In this document: piece after piece, positions 7,671 through 15,253 of the stretch
Position numbering within the stretch: position 1 is the first letter of the stretch
Layout: each line of letters starts with the position of its first letter
Assembly: GCA_027449585.1 (NCBI GenBank)
Contig: DAIDLJ010000013.1
Span: 352 to 22,044, forward strand
Origin: Microcaldota archaeon
GTDB lineage: Archaea > Micrarchaeota > Micrarchaeia > Micrarchaeales > CABMGC01
Length of the DNA: 21,693 nt
Direction of reading: 5' to 3'
Translations under genes and position numbers: made by a program
The notes under the pieces: model-generated
The model's input: the letters and a program-made list of their open reading frames with translations, nothing else
Database searches by the model: none
Told to the model about the DNA's origin: nothing

Positions 7671-8666
7671 ATGCCCGTAGCAAAAAGAAAGAAAAAGTAC
7701 CAAAGCTCATCAGTCAAAAAAAGGCCGCGGCGTACAAAAAAGCAGGCAATGAGCAAAACTCAGCAGTCCACATCATATGACCTTGAGGACCTGTTAGTTG
7801 AGATGTTAATTAACAGCAAGGAGAAGGCCCTCAACGGCACCGACATAGAGAACCTTATTTACGGCGCTACTGGCGGTCTTGCCCTGATGGGCTATGGGTT
7901 TGGTTTTTCTGTAGGAAGGGCACTCACGCTAAAACTCGGGCCAAAAACCCCGCTCAACGCAATACTTGACAGGATAGGGCTGCACGATTCCCTGTATTAC
8001 CCTCTAAAGGACAAGGTAATAATAACATCCCGTCTGGGCGCTTCGGGAAATCCGCCAAATATTGGAAATGGGATACATCTATACGAGGCAGGGGTCATTT
8101 CCGGCTACCTTTCAACTTCAACTGGCGTTCACATGAATGTGTCAGAGAAAAGGTGTGTGTATAACGGGGCAGAAGAATGCATGTTCGAGGCCTCTCCCTC
8201 AAGCCAGAAACCCGAATTCGCAGGAAACGGCATAAACAACACCACATGGGCAATAGCTCTAGCACTGACAAGGCGCAGGTACCACAAGCTGAAAAATGAG
8301 TACTACCGTGTCCTTGCATACCTGCCACTGATCGATTCACGCATATCCGAGCAGATAATCAAGCTTATGATCATGGCTGGAGAGCGCATAGGTGAGATCC
8401 AGGAAGGCACAAAACCTGACAGCCTGGCATCAAATTTGGCAAATTACTTTGGGGCAAAGGATGCAAGCATGGAAAAGAAAGGCATCAAAACCATTATAAA
8501 ATTGAGATATGAAAGCTATAATTCGTTACAGGCCTTCATTGCAATGCCTGCGGCGGTCATGAAGGGCTTTGCGAAGTCCACTGGTAGGTCATCCGACGTG
8601 CGCTTCACCACGAACAAAGATGGCACCTACACAACAGCGATAACCCTTTACAAAAAGAGGATATAA
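7671..8666 (+). CDS. V4R-like domain protein with a basic N-terminal tail, directly upstream of secY
   Basis: The protein has 331 residues. Residues 1-27 are extremely basic (KRKKK, KKRPRRTKK), suggesting contact with nucleic acid or acidic lipid. An ATG at codon 27 could start a version without the tail. Residues from about 60 to 165 resemble the V4R (4-vinyl reductase) small-molecule-binding fold. The best match is GVISGYLSTSTGVHMNVSEK followed by RCVYNGAEECMFEA: the Gly-rich helix, then the 'C...G...C.F' ending with cysteines near 152 and 160. V4R domains are known in regulators and in carrier-like roles, where the Cys pair can hold metal. The second half (about 190-331) is helical, then strand-rich, and I do not recognise it. 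Its stop codon is immediately followed by the secY ATG with no gap, which implies coupled translation. Function is unknown. Confidence 0.6.
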   Translation: MPVAKRKKKYQSSSVKKRPRRTKKQAMSKTQQSTSYDLEDLLVEMLINSKEKALNGTDIENLIYGATGGLALMGYGFGFSVGRALTLKLGPKTPLNAILDRIGLHDSLYYPLKDKVIITSRLGASGNPPNIGNGIHLYEAGVISGYLSTSTGVHMNVSEKRCVYNGAEECMFEASPSSQKPEFAGNGINNTTWAIALALTRRRYHKLKNEYYRVLAYLPLIDSRISEQIIKLMIMAGERIGEIQEGTKPDSLASNLANYFGAKDASMEKKGIKTIIKLRYESYNSLQAFIAMPAAVMKGFAKSTGRSSDVRFTTNKDGTYTTAITLYKKRI

Positions 8667-10139
8667 ATGGGAATAGCAGACTCAATTGCCGATTCGATAG
8701 CCAACATCATACCTCAGGTTAAAGGGCCTGCCACGCCTCTATCATTTAGGGACAAGCTTAAATGGACTGCAATAATAATGGCAGTCTACTTTGCAATGTT
8801 TAGCACACCAGCAATAGGTGTTAACATAAAGACCCTGCAGCAGCCGGTGCTCCAGCTGATCAACATAATATTCGCTGCAAGGACCGGAACCCTGATAACT
8901 GTTGGTATAGGGCCGATAGTGCTCTCCAGCATAGTCCTGCAGCTAATCCAGGGCACCGGGCTCATAAATATCGACACCAACGATCCGCAGCAGAAAGGCA
9001 AGTTCCAGAGCATACAGAAATCGGCGGCAATTCTCATAGCAATAGTAGAAGCCACAATATTCACCGCGACAGGTTATGTCCCGCTAATAGGCCCTAGCTA
9101 TTTCGGAATAGTCGTTCTCCAGCTTGCTCTAAGTGCCATAGTGGTGATCTTCCTTGACGAAGCTATGGTAAAGTACGGCCTTACCTCAGGAATAAACCTG
9201 TTCATAGCCGGAGGGGTAGCGTACTCTATAATTGGAGGCACTGTGAACATCCTCATACCAGAAGCCGCAGCCGCGCTTTCTGCCGGAGGCGCCTCAGCAC
9301 TTCCAAACGCACTGCTCGCTTTTGGGCCGTTGTTCTTTGCAATAATAGTCATGTTCATCAGCATATACGCCTATGACATGAAGGTTGAACTGCCCCTTGC
9401 ATTCAGCCAGTTCAGGGGCGTAGGAGGAAGGCTACCTATACCTTTCCTTTATGTCAGCGTTCTCCCTGTCATACTTACGACATCGCTTATAGTCTCCATG
9501 ACTGTATGGTTCCAGTTCCTCGCTGGAACCACCGGATCTTTCGCATCCATCGCGCATTTCATAGCCCTTTACCAGAAGATACCAACTTCAGCAGGAGGCG
9601 TATCAACCACGCTCACCGGAGGCATTCTATATCTGATCTCGCCAAACTTCCCTCTTCCATACTCCGCGCCCTACGGCATCGGCGGGTACGGCCCTTATGT
9701 TTCATACCTTCTTACAGGCACAAGTACACTAGATCTTCCATGGGGAGGGTTCGTTCTTGTGCCAGAGTGGGTGCACATAATAACTTACACGCTGGTCCTT
9801 GTACTTCTCTGCGTGGTGTTTGGAAGTTTCTGGATAGAGATGACCGGCCAAAGCCCAAAGAACGTGGCCGACCAGCTGCAGAGCATAGGCTGGCAAATAC
9901 CTGGATTTAGAAGGGATCCAAGGATAATAGAGAGCGTGCTAAACAAGTACATTCCATCAATAACTGTGCTAGGAAGCATATTTGTTGCGCTACTTGCAGC
10001 CCTTGCAACGCTCACCGGAGCAATAGGAAGCGGCATGGGCGTACTCCTTACTGTAGGAATAATGTACATGCTCTACCAGCAGATAGAAAAGGACCATATG
10101 CTCGAAGGCATGCCAGCAGTTGACAACATGCTCAAGTAA
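8667..10139 (+). CDS. secY: Preprotein translocase subunit SecY (Sec61 alpha)
   Basis: The 490-residue protein has the archaeal SecY pattern. An amphipathic N-terminus (ADSIADSIANIIPQVKGP) leads to LSFRDKLKWTAIIMAVYF, the first membrane span. A plug region and GTLITVGIGPIVLSSIVLQL follow, and about ten hydrophobic spans are visible overall. Cytoplasmic loops include VELPLAFSQFRGVGGRLPIPF and EMTGQSPKNVADQLQSIGWQIPGFR, the conserved loops that dock the ribosome and SRP receptor. It forms the protein-conducting channel with SecE and Sec-beta, which are not in this window. In most archaea secY sits in the ribosomal spc cluster after rpl15; here it follows a V4R-like gene instead. The start directly abuts the previous stop (TAA then ATG). 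Confidence 0.96.
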   Translation: MGIADSIADSIANIIPQVKGPATPLSFRDKLKWTAIIMAVYFAMFSTPAIGVNIKTLQQPVLQLINIIFAARTGTLITVGIGPIVLSSIVLQLIQGTGLINIDTNDPQQKGKFQSIQKSAAILIAIVEATIFTATGYVPLIGPSYFGIVVLQLALSAIVVIFLDEAMVKYGLTSGINLFIAGGVAYSIIGGTVNILIPEAAAALSAGGASALPNALLAFGPLFFAIIVMFISIYAYDMKVELPLAFSQFRGVGGRLPIPFLYVSVLPVILTTSLIVSMTVWFQFLAGTTGSFASIAHFIALYQKIPTSAGGVSTTLTGGILYLISPNFPLPYSAPYGIGGYGPYVSYLLTGTSTLDLPWGGFVLVPEWVHIITYTLVLVLLCVVFGSFWIEMTGQSPKNVADQLQSIGWQIPGFRRDPRIIESVLNKYIPSITVLGSIFVALLAALATLTGAIGSGMGVLLTVGIMYMLYQQIEKDHMLEGMPAVDNMLK

Positions 10140-10348
10140 TTTACTGAAGGCGATGATGCTACCACAGACTCCAAGGTCAAACCTCCTGTAGGCGCAGACA
10201 TCAAATTTCAGCTCCAGCCACGCGCCACAGCCACCGCAGCAAATTCTTCAGTCAATTTCCATCTTCTTGCCACTGTAGCATATTGATAATCCTAATGGTA
10301 CTGCCACTCTCTATTTTCAACATGAAAACTATCCAGAAGCCTTAGGCA
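10140..10348. other. Intergenic stretch between secY and the TauE gene
   Basis: About 210 bases lie here before the TauE promoter. I see no gene. One minus-strand frame across about 10150-10240 reads like a cysteine-rich zinc ribbon (ICCGGCGAWLELKFDVC, then LGVCGS). It has no acceptable start codon, is preceded by an in-frame TGA, and runs on into antisense secY. At most it is a decayed gene relic. No terminator hairpin or long T-run is evident after secY. Confidence 0.3.
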
Positions 10349-10360
10349 TAAATATATATT
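10349..10360 (+). promoter_or_regulatory. Strong TATA box for the TauE/SafE gene
   Basis: AT-rich sequence containing AAATATATATT lies about 38 bases before the ATG at 10393. Transcription should start around 10380, leaving a leader of roughly a dozen bases. The box runs directly into the palindrome at 10359. Confidence 0.6.
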
Positions 10361-10376
10361 AATGTAGCTACATTAA
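10359..10376. promoter_or_regulatory. Perfect 18-bp palindrome, probable operator for the TauE gene
   Basis: TTAATGTAGCTACATTAA is perfectly symmetrical about 10367/10368. With one mismatched pair the symmetry extends to 10355-10380. It sits between the TATA box and the predicted transcription start, where a bound dimeric repressor would block RNA polymerase. Winged-helix homodimers such as ArsR or MarR types use sites of this size. No candidate regulator gene adjoins it, so the factor is unknown. Confidence 0.6.
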
Positions 10377-10392
10377 AATACATTATGATTAT

Positions 10393-11199
10393 ATGTTAGA
10401 TCCTATCACGATGATTGCCCTAATCGGGCTGGGTTTTGTAGTGAGCATGCTTGTGGGCCTTACGAGCGTGGGCTCAGGCGCACTGATGACACCCATACTT
10501 TTTCTCGACTACAATGGCATTATAAGTCACTCAGTAGCTATAGGCACCTCCGCGATGCAGGGAAGTGTAACAAAATCAATAGGCAGCCTCCACAACTGGC
10601 TCAGGAAGTCTTTATACAGCACCTACGCATTTACCATAGCAATAACAGGCGTACCCTTCGCTGCGATAGGCGCATTCTTCACCAAGACAGCAACCTCATT
10701 CGCAGCCTTCCAGCTGTTCATGGCAGCAATATTGCTAATCGCAGCTGCCCTAGTGGTCTTCCAGGCCAGCATATATGGCAAATCAAAAGTTAAAAAAGAT
10801 CCAAAGATAGACCTGGTTTTCAGGATAAAAGCCGCCACAATAGGCATTTACATAGGTCTTATCGCCGGAGTCACAGGAATATCTACCGGATCCCTTGCCA
10901 TAGCCTCGATACTGCTCTTTTTAGACATGCAGCCTCACACCGCAGTGGATCTGGCAATATTTGAGGGTTTCATAATACTACTAGCAGCCACGGCGGTCCA
11001 AATTTCACTCGGTAATGTAAGCTTTCCAATAACTGGTCTTCTAGTTTTAGGTGGTATACCTGGAATAATCGTCGGATCGCGCCTCAAGGGCCGACTCAAT
11101 ACCTCCGTGCTCACTTACCTGATAGCCGCGGTAATAATTCTTGAGTCCGCAAGGATAATAATCAATTACTTCTTCCCAAAATTGTTTCTCATTATTTAA
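10393..11199 (+). CDS. TauE/SafE family permease (sulfite or sulfur-compound exporter type)
   Basis: The 268-residue protein is almost wholly hydrophobic, with about eight membrane spans arranged as two similar halves. Each half opens with a glycine-rich re-entrant-like motif: GLTSVGSGALMTPIL (about 22-36) and GLIAGVTGISTGSLAI (about 154-169). These motifs and the GIPGIIVGSRLKGRL near the C-terminus are characteristic of the TauE/SafE family. A charged cytoplasmic loop (KSKVKKDPK) joins the halves. Characterised family members export sulfite, sulfoacetate or related organic anions; the substrate here is not determined. It stands alone with its own promoter and a likely operator, so expression is probably switched. 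The ATG at 10385 is out of frame and stops at once. The stop codon lies ten bases from a convergent tRNA gene. Confidence 0.88.
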   Translation: MLDPITMIALIGLGFVVSMLVGLTSVGSGALMTPILFLDYNGIISHSVAIGTSAMQGSVTKSIGSLHNWLRKSLYSTYAFTIAITGVPFAAIGAFFTKTATSFAAFQLFMAAILLIAAALVVFQASIYGKSKVKKDPKIDLVFRIKAATIGIYIGLIAGVTGISTGSLAIASILLFLDMQPHTAVDLAIFEGFIILLAATAVQISLGNVSFPITGLLVLGGIPGIIVGSRLKGRLNTSVLTYLIAAVIILESARIIINYFFPKLFLII

Positions 11200-11209
11200 A
11201 CATAACAAG

Positions 11210-11284
11210 CGGGCATGACGGGATTTGAACCCGCAACTAACAGCTCCGGAAGCTGCCGTGCTATCCAGGTTACACTACATGCCC
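11210..11284 (-). tRNA. tRNA-Arg (anticodon CCG)
   Basis: Read on the minus strand, a seven-pair acceptor stem (GGGCATG with CATGCCC) encloses a D arm with GGATA, an anticodon stem around TTCCGGA, and a T arm GCGGGTTCAAATCCCGT. Loop position gives anticodon CCG, decoding CGG. A20, C35 and the G discriminator fit arginine identity in archaea. It has 75 bases including the discriminator, no encoded CCA and no intron. It lies nine bases after a near-identical tRNA-Arg and is probably transcribed with it. Confidence 0.93.
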
Positions 11285-11293
11285 AATGCTCAG

Positions 11294-11368
11294 CGGGCAT
11301 GACGGGATTTGAACCCGCAACCCCCTGGTCCGAAGCCAGGTGCGCTATCCAAGTTACGCCACATGCCC
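11294..11368 (-). tRNA. tRNA-Arg (anticodon TCG)
   Basis: This tRNA has the same acceptor stem, T arm and G discriminator as its neighbour, with anticodon loop CTTCGGA giving TCG (decodes CGA and possibly other CGN codons). The anticodon stem CCTGG/CCAGG is perfect. It has no intron and no encoded CCA. It is first in the tandem pair, with a TATA-like box centred about 27 bases upstream of its 5' end. Confidence 0.93.
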
Positions 11369-11390
11369 ACAATAATGATTGCACAACAAC

Positions 11391-11398
11391 CTTAAACT
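11391..11398 (-). promoter_or_regulatory. TATA box for the tandem tRNA-Arg genes
   Basis: The minus strand reads AGTTTAAG, centred about 27 bases from the tRNA-Arg(TCG) 5' end. Transcription would therefore begin at or next to the mature tRNA end. Confidence 0.45.
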
Positions 11399-11426
11399 AC
11401 ATTGCGATTACGTCGTTTCGGAAAGG

Positions 11427-11435
11427 ATTATAAAT
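11427..11435 (+). promoter_or_regulatory. TATA box for the SecB-like/polB/map run
   Basis: ATTATAAAT is centred about 35 bases before the ATG at 11466, predicting a start near 11458 and a leader of a few bases. Confidence 0.5.
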
Positions 11436-11465
11436 GCTATTTTGCATAATAGAAACAGTGATTTT

Positions 11466-11882
11466 ATGATAACTAACATAGATGTTAGCAAGATAGAAGC
11501 AACAAGAGGGAGCAAGGAGCTCATATCAAACATGAAGTTCAATGTAGCATTTGATGGAGTCACTGTTGATAAGGAAAACGTTCACGTTGATTTCACATTC
11601 TCAGCATTCTATGAGGGCGAGACGGCCTCAAAAGAAGTGGGGAAGCTCACAATAACCGGAAAAGTGTCCTCAAAGGAGGAAAAGGCAGTAGCTGACGACG
11701 TGCAGAAGACCTGGACGTCAAAGAAGACTCTCCCTCTCAAGTTTGCAGAGGATGTCCTTAACATAATAACCTTTGAGTGCGGATCAAGGGGAACCCTTAT
11801 CGCGTATTCGATGGGATTCATAGCCCCATTGCCCATGTCTAGGACAAAGCTGCAGGAAGGCAGCTCTGGCAGTTCTGCCTAA
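11466..11882 (+). CDS. SecB-like archaeal protein (tentative)
   Basis: The protein has 138 residues from the ATG at 11466. Upstream in-frame sequence runs past the promoter and is not credible as coding. The order is strands rich in charged residues (KFNVAF, HVDFTFSAFYEG, VGKLTITGKVSS), a charged helix with EEKAVADDVQKTW, then LPLKFAEDVLNIITFECGSRGTLIAYSMGFIAPLPMSR. The ending, a helix bearing a cysteine followed by a Pro-rich strand, is like that of archaeal SecB-like proteins such as the Methanocaldococcus MJ0357 type. SecB proteins are tetrameric chaperones that hold clients unfolded. It lies 39 bases before the DNA polymerase gene with no clear promoter between, so the two are probably co-transcribed. 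The assignment rests on a by-eye fold pattern only. Confidence 0.4.
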   Translation: MITNIDVSKIEATRGSKELISNMKFNVAFDGVTVDKENVHVDFTFSAFYEGETASKEVGKLTITGKVSSKEEKAVADDVQKTWTSKKTLPLKFAEDVLNIITFECGSRGTLIAYSMGFIAPLPMSRTKLQEGSSGSSA

Positions 11883-11921
11883 ATCCATAGACGGGCCCGC
11901 TAATCATACAGTTGAGTATTC

Positions 11922-14330
11922 ATGGATCACACCGAGTTAGAGGGCGTAATAGTAGACATAGACTACATCTCCTCTGGGGACAGGAGCATAATACGCATGT
12001 CGCTCAAGTCCGGGGATAAGGTCTACAGACTCCTGGATCCTAATTTTTACCCGTATTTTTACCTTAATCCTTTCAACAAGGATATAGATCCATCAACAAT
12101 ATCCCAAATGAAGATAGTGAGCGAGGGCGAGAACGTAGTAATACATTCTGCTGAGAAGATGCAGATGTCAATTCGGGGCAAGCAGGAGACGATGCTAAGG
12201 ATATCTGCAAACAACACGCGCAGCATACCGCGACTAAGTGAGCACTTGTCTGAGTTTGGCCAAAGGTATGAGTACGACATACTGTTCTGGAAGAGATATC
12301 TTATAGACAAGCGCGTATCGCCGCTCTCAGGAGTCACTCTCAAGGTTCATGAGGACAAAGGCGACTTGATAATAGATGAGATACTACCTAAGAATATCGA
12401 GCCCAAACTCACCCACCTGTGCTTTGATATAGAGACATACAATCCAAATATTGCCCCAAGGCCAGAGATAGATCCATGCATAATGATCAGTTATGAGACG
12501 GACACGAAGCGCGGAGTGCTAACCACAAAAAAGATAGACAAGCCTTTCGTGACGTACTGCCCTGATGAGAAGAGTATGATACTAAAGTTCGTCGAGATAA
12601 TAAAGCAAAACGATCCAGACATAATTGCAGGTTACAATTCGTCAAATTTCGATGTGCCGTATCTAATGAAACGGTCAAAAAAACTAGGGATCCATTTTGA
12701 CATAACAAGGTACGGAGAGGAAGCAAAAGAGGAGAACCACGGGCTAATAAAAGCCGTAAAGATACCTGGAAGGATAAATCTTGACGTATACAATGTGGCT
12801 AGATTCGTCTCAATAGTAGGCGCATCAGAAACGCTTCTCAAGATAACCCGATTCACTCTTTATGATGTTTATAGGGCAATAACTGGCGACACTAAGATAA
12901 CTGTCGACAAGAAGAACATCTGGCAGCAATGGGACGGCACCAAGGCCGACCTCGAGAACCTCGCCGAGTACTCCCTTAGTGATTCTATATCGCTTAATGC
13001 CCTTTACCATTTCTTCATGCCCCTTGAAGTTGAGGTCGCCAAGGTCGCCGGGACAACTCTTGCAGAAACATCAATATCAACCACCGGGCAGCTTGTAGAG
13101 TACCTGCTAATGAAATATGCAACGTGGAACAAGGAGATAATATCAAACAAGCCAAGCGATAACGATATATATGCAAGGAATGCGAACCCGATAGAAGGCG
13201 CATATGTTAAAACACCGGAAGCAGGAATATACGACAGAATAACTGTATTCGACTTCAGGGGCCTCTATCCATCCATAATCATAGCAAACAATATAGACCC
13301 ATCAACACTTACCAAGCAGGAAGGCAACGTCTACGTATCTCCAGAAGGATCGCGTTTCCTAAAGTCGCCACAGGGGATAGTCCCCAAAGTTCTCGAGCTT
13401 CTCATCTCCGAGAGATCAGATGTGAAGAAGAAGTACAAAAAGGATCCAGACAACAAGTATCTTGCAGCAAGATCTCAGGCGCTAAAAATACTTGCAAATT
13501 CCTTTTACGGTTACCTGGGGTATGCCAGGTCGCGCTGGTACTCGCGGGACTGCGCAGCAAGCGTCACGGCGTTCGGAAGAGAGACAATATCAAACACGAT
13601 AAAGGAGGCAGAATCGGCAGGTTTCAAGGTGATATATGCGGACACCGATAGCGTATTTCTGCTAATGCAGAGCAAGTCCAAGGAAGACGCCCATAATTTC
13701 ATGATATCTATAAATAAGAAGCTACCCGGAGCCATGGAGCTAGAGCTCGAAGACTTCTACGTCCGCGGCGTGTTCGTTGGAAAGAAAGGAAAATCAGAAG
13801 CCGGAGCAAAGAAGAAATACGCCTTACTTTCAGAATCGGGCAGGATAAAGATCAAGGGATTCGAGCTTGTCAGGAGGGACTGGTCCAACATATCAAGAGA
13901 GACGCAGCGCAAAGTCCTCGAGGCAATACTCAAGGACGGAAGCAAGGAGAAGGCCATGGCAATAGTCAAGGACGTGGTGAAGGACTTGCGCGATGGCAAC
14001 GTCAATCTCAAGGACCTTGTAATATACACACAGATAAAGAAGAAGATAGACAGTTACGACTCAAAGTCGCCCGAACTGCACGCGGCGAAGAAGGCACTTG
14101 CGGACGGAGTGAAGAGAAAGGACGAGCTCGACAACGCGACCATAGGCTATGTTATAACAAAGAATGGGGATTCTATATCGGAGAAGGCCGAGATAGAGGA
14201 CACCGCCAAGACCTATGACCCTGATTATTACATAAACCACCAAGTCCTTCCAGCAACATTGAAGATACTCAAGGAGCTTGGGTTCAGCGAGGACGAGCTC
14301 AAGAATACCGGGTCACAGAAAAGACTTTGA
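11922..14330 (+). CDS. polB: DNA polymerase, family B, with proofreading exonuclease
   Basis: The protein has 802 residues, close to the usual 770-800 for archaeal PolB. The exonuclease motifs are complete: CFDIETYNP (Asp 169, Glu 171), AGYNSSNFDVPYL (Asp 244) and YSLSDS (Tyr 350, Asp 354). The polymerase motifs are also complete: FDFRGLYPSI (Asp 444), KILANSFYGYLGY (522-534) and YADTDSVFL (Asp 574, Asp 576). KGFELVRRDWSNI in the thumb region is also typical. No intein interrupts it. The enzyme copies DNA from 3'-OH ends and corrects errors. In PolD-containing archaea it is often thought to serve repair or to share replication. The C-terminus ends SQKRL, without the full PCNA-interacting box seen in many relatives. 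It sits between a SecB-like gene and map, all on one strand, 29 bases before map. Confidence 0.97.
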   Translation: MDHTELEGVIVDIDYISSGDRSIIRMSLKSGDKVYRLLDPNFYPYFYLNPFNKDIDPSTISQMKIVSEGENVVIHSAEKMQMSIRGKQETMLRISANNTRSIPRLSEHLSEFGQRYEYDILFWKRYLIDKRVSPLSGVTLKVHEDKGDLIIDEILPKNIEPKLTHLCFDIETYNPNIAPRPEIDPCIMISYETDTKRGVLTTKKIDKPFVTYCPDEKSMILKFVEIIKQNDPDIIAGYNSSNFDVPYLMKRSKKLGIHFDITRYGEEAKEENHGLIKAVKIPGRINLDVYNVARFVSIVGASETLLKITRFTLYDVYRAITGDTKITVDKKNIWQQWDGTKADLENLAEYSLSDSISLNALYHFFMPLEVEVAKVAGTTLAETSISTTGQLVEYLLMKYATWNKEIISNKPSDNDIYARNANPIEGAYVKTPEAGIYDRITVFDFRGLYPSIIIANNIDPSTLTKQEGNVYVSPEGSRFLKSPQGIVPKVLELLISERSDVKKKYKKDPDNKYLAARSQALKILANSFYGYLGYARSRWYSRDCAASVTAFGRETISNTIKEAESAGFKVIYADTDSVFLLMQSKSKEDAHNFMISINKKLPGAMELELEDFYVRGVFVGKKGKSEAGAKKKYALLSESGRIKIKGFELVRRDWSNISRETQRKVLEAILKDGSKEKAMAIVKDVVKDLRDGNVNLKDLVIYTQIKKKIDSYDSKSPELHAAKKALADGVKRKDELDNATIGYVITKNGDSISEKAEIEDTAKTYDPDYYINHQVLPATLKILKELGFSEDELKNTGSQKRL

Positions 14331-14359
14331 TACCTTCGCAATATAACTGATATGATACG

Positions 14360-15250
14360 ATGGAGTACGATTACGAAAAGCTTAAGGCAGCAGGAAGGGT
14401 ATCAAAAGATGCACTATCCTATGCCCGAACCGTGGTTAAACCCGGAAGCAGCCTCATAGACGCCGCAGAGCAGATAGAAAAATTCATAGCTGATAAAGGG
14501 TGCAAACAGGCATTCCCGGTTAACCTATCAACCAACACTGAGGCTGCGCACTACACACCGGAGTTCGGCGACGCGCGCGTTATCGGCGAGAAGGATGTGA
14601 TAAAAGTGGATCTTGGCGCGCGCAAGGATACATATCTCACCGATTGCGCTACTACAGTATGCCTGGATAGCGAATACTCCAAACTCGCCGAGGCGAGCGA
14701 AAAGGCACTTGAAAATGCCATAAGCATGGTGAAGGCGGGCAGGAAGGTCACAGAGATAGGCGGAGAAATAGAGAAGACAGCAAAACAGGCCGGTTTCAAG
14801 GTAATAAGAAACCTTGGAGGGCACGGAATTAGCCAGGAAGACCTCCACGCAAACGTCTTTATACCTAATTTTACAAACGGAGACAACACAGAGCTTGAGG
14901 AAGGCAGCGTAATAGCAATAGAACCATTCCTTACAACTGGCAGTGGATACGTCACAGATGGCGATGCTCTTCAGATATTCCAGCTTGCAAGCAACAACAC
15001 GCCAAGGTCTACTGACGCAAGGCAGGCGCAGGGAATAATAGAAAGGGAGTTCAGCACGTATCCATTCGCAATGCGCTGGATGATAAATCAGATGGGGCAG
15101 GAATTCAGGGCCCGGAAGGCGCTGGCAGAACTGATAACAATAGGAAACCTAGACACATTCCCAGTTCTTGTGGAGAAGGGAAATGGAATGGTGGCCCAGT
15201 CAGAGAAGACGCTCATAGTTACGAAAGACTCTTGCGAGATAGTTACATAA
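14360..15250 (+). CDS. map: Methionine aminopeptidase, type II
   Basis: The protein has 296 residues. It removes the initiator methionine from new proteins in the cytoplasm. The pita-bread fold ligands are all present: His 64 (EAAHYTP, substrate-side), Asp 84 (KVDLGA), Asp 95 (LTDCATT), His 155 (LGGHGI), Glu 188 (AIEPF) and Glu 282 (AQSEKT). The insertion of about 60 residues between the last two Glu motifs, ending in RARKALAEL, marks the type II class of archaea and eukaryotes. The ATG at 14360 gives a standard archaeal N-terminus with no extension. It follows polB closely and probably shares its transcript. Its stop is three bases from that of the convergent DP2 gene, so the two transcripts must overlap at their 3' ends unless termination is very sharp. 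Confidence 0.96.
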   Translation: MEYDYEKLKAAGRVSKDALSYARTVVKPGSSLIDAAEQIEKFIADKGCKQAFPVNLSTNTEAAHYTPEFGDARVIGEKDVIKVDLGARKDTYLTDCATTVCLDSEYSKLAEASEKALENAISMVKAGRKVTEIGGEIEKTAKQAGFKVIRNLGGHGISQEDLHANVFIPNFTNGDNTELEEGSVIAIEPFLTTGSGYVTDGDALQIFQLASNNTPRSTDARQAQGIIEREFSTYPFAMRWMINQMGQEFRARKALAELITIGNLDTFPVLVEKGNGMVAQSEKTLIVTKDSCEIVT

Positions 15251-15253
15251 AAT

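Noticed and set aside
10148..10245. Minus-strand frame resembling a small zinc-ribbon protein (ICCGGCGAWLELK onward).
   Set aside because: It has no start codon, an in-frame TGA just before it, and continues into antisense secY until a stop. At best it is a decayed relic; chance is as likely.
11215..11433. Plus-strand and minus-strand open frames across the tandem tRNAs.
   Set aside because: The repeated peptide GFEPAT is what the conserved T arm gives when translated; it is a tRNA artefact, not protein.
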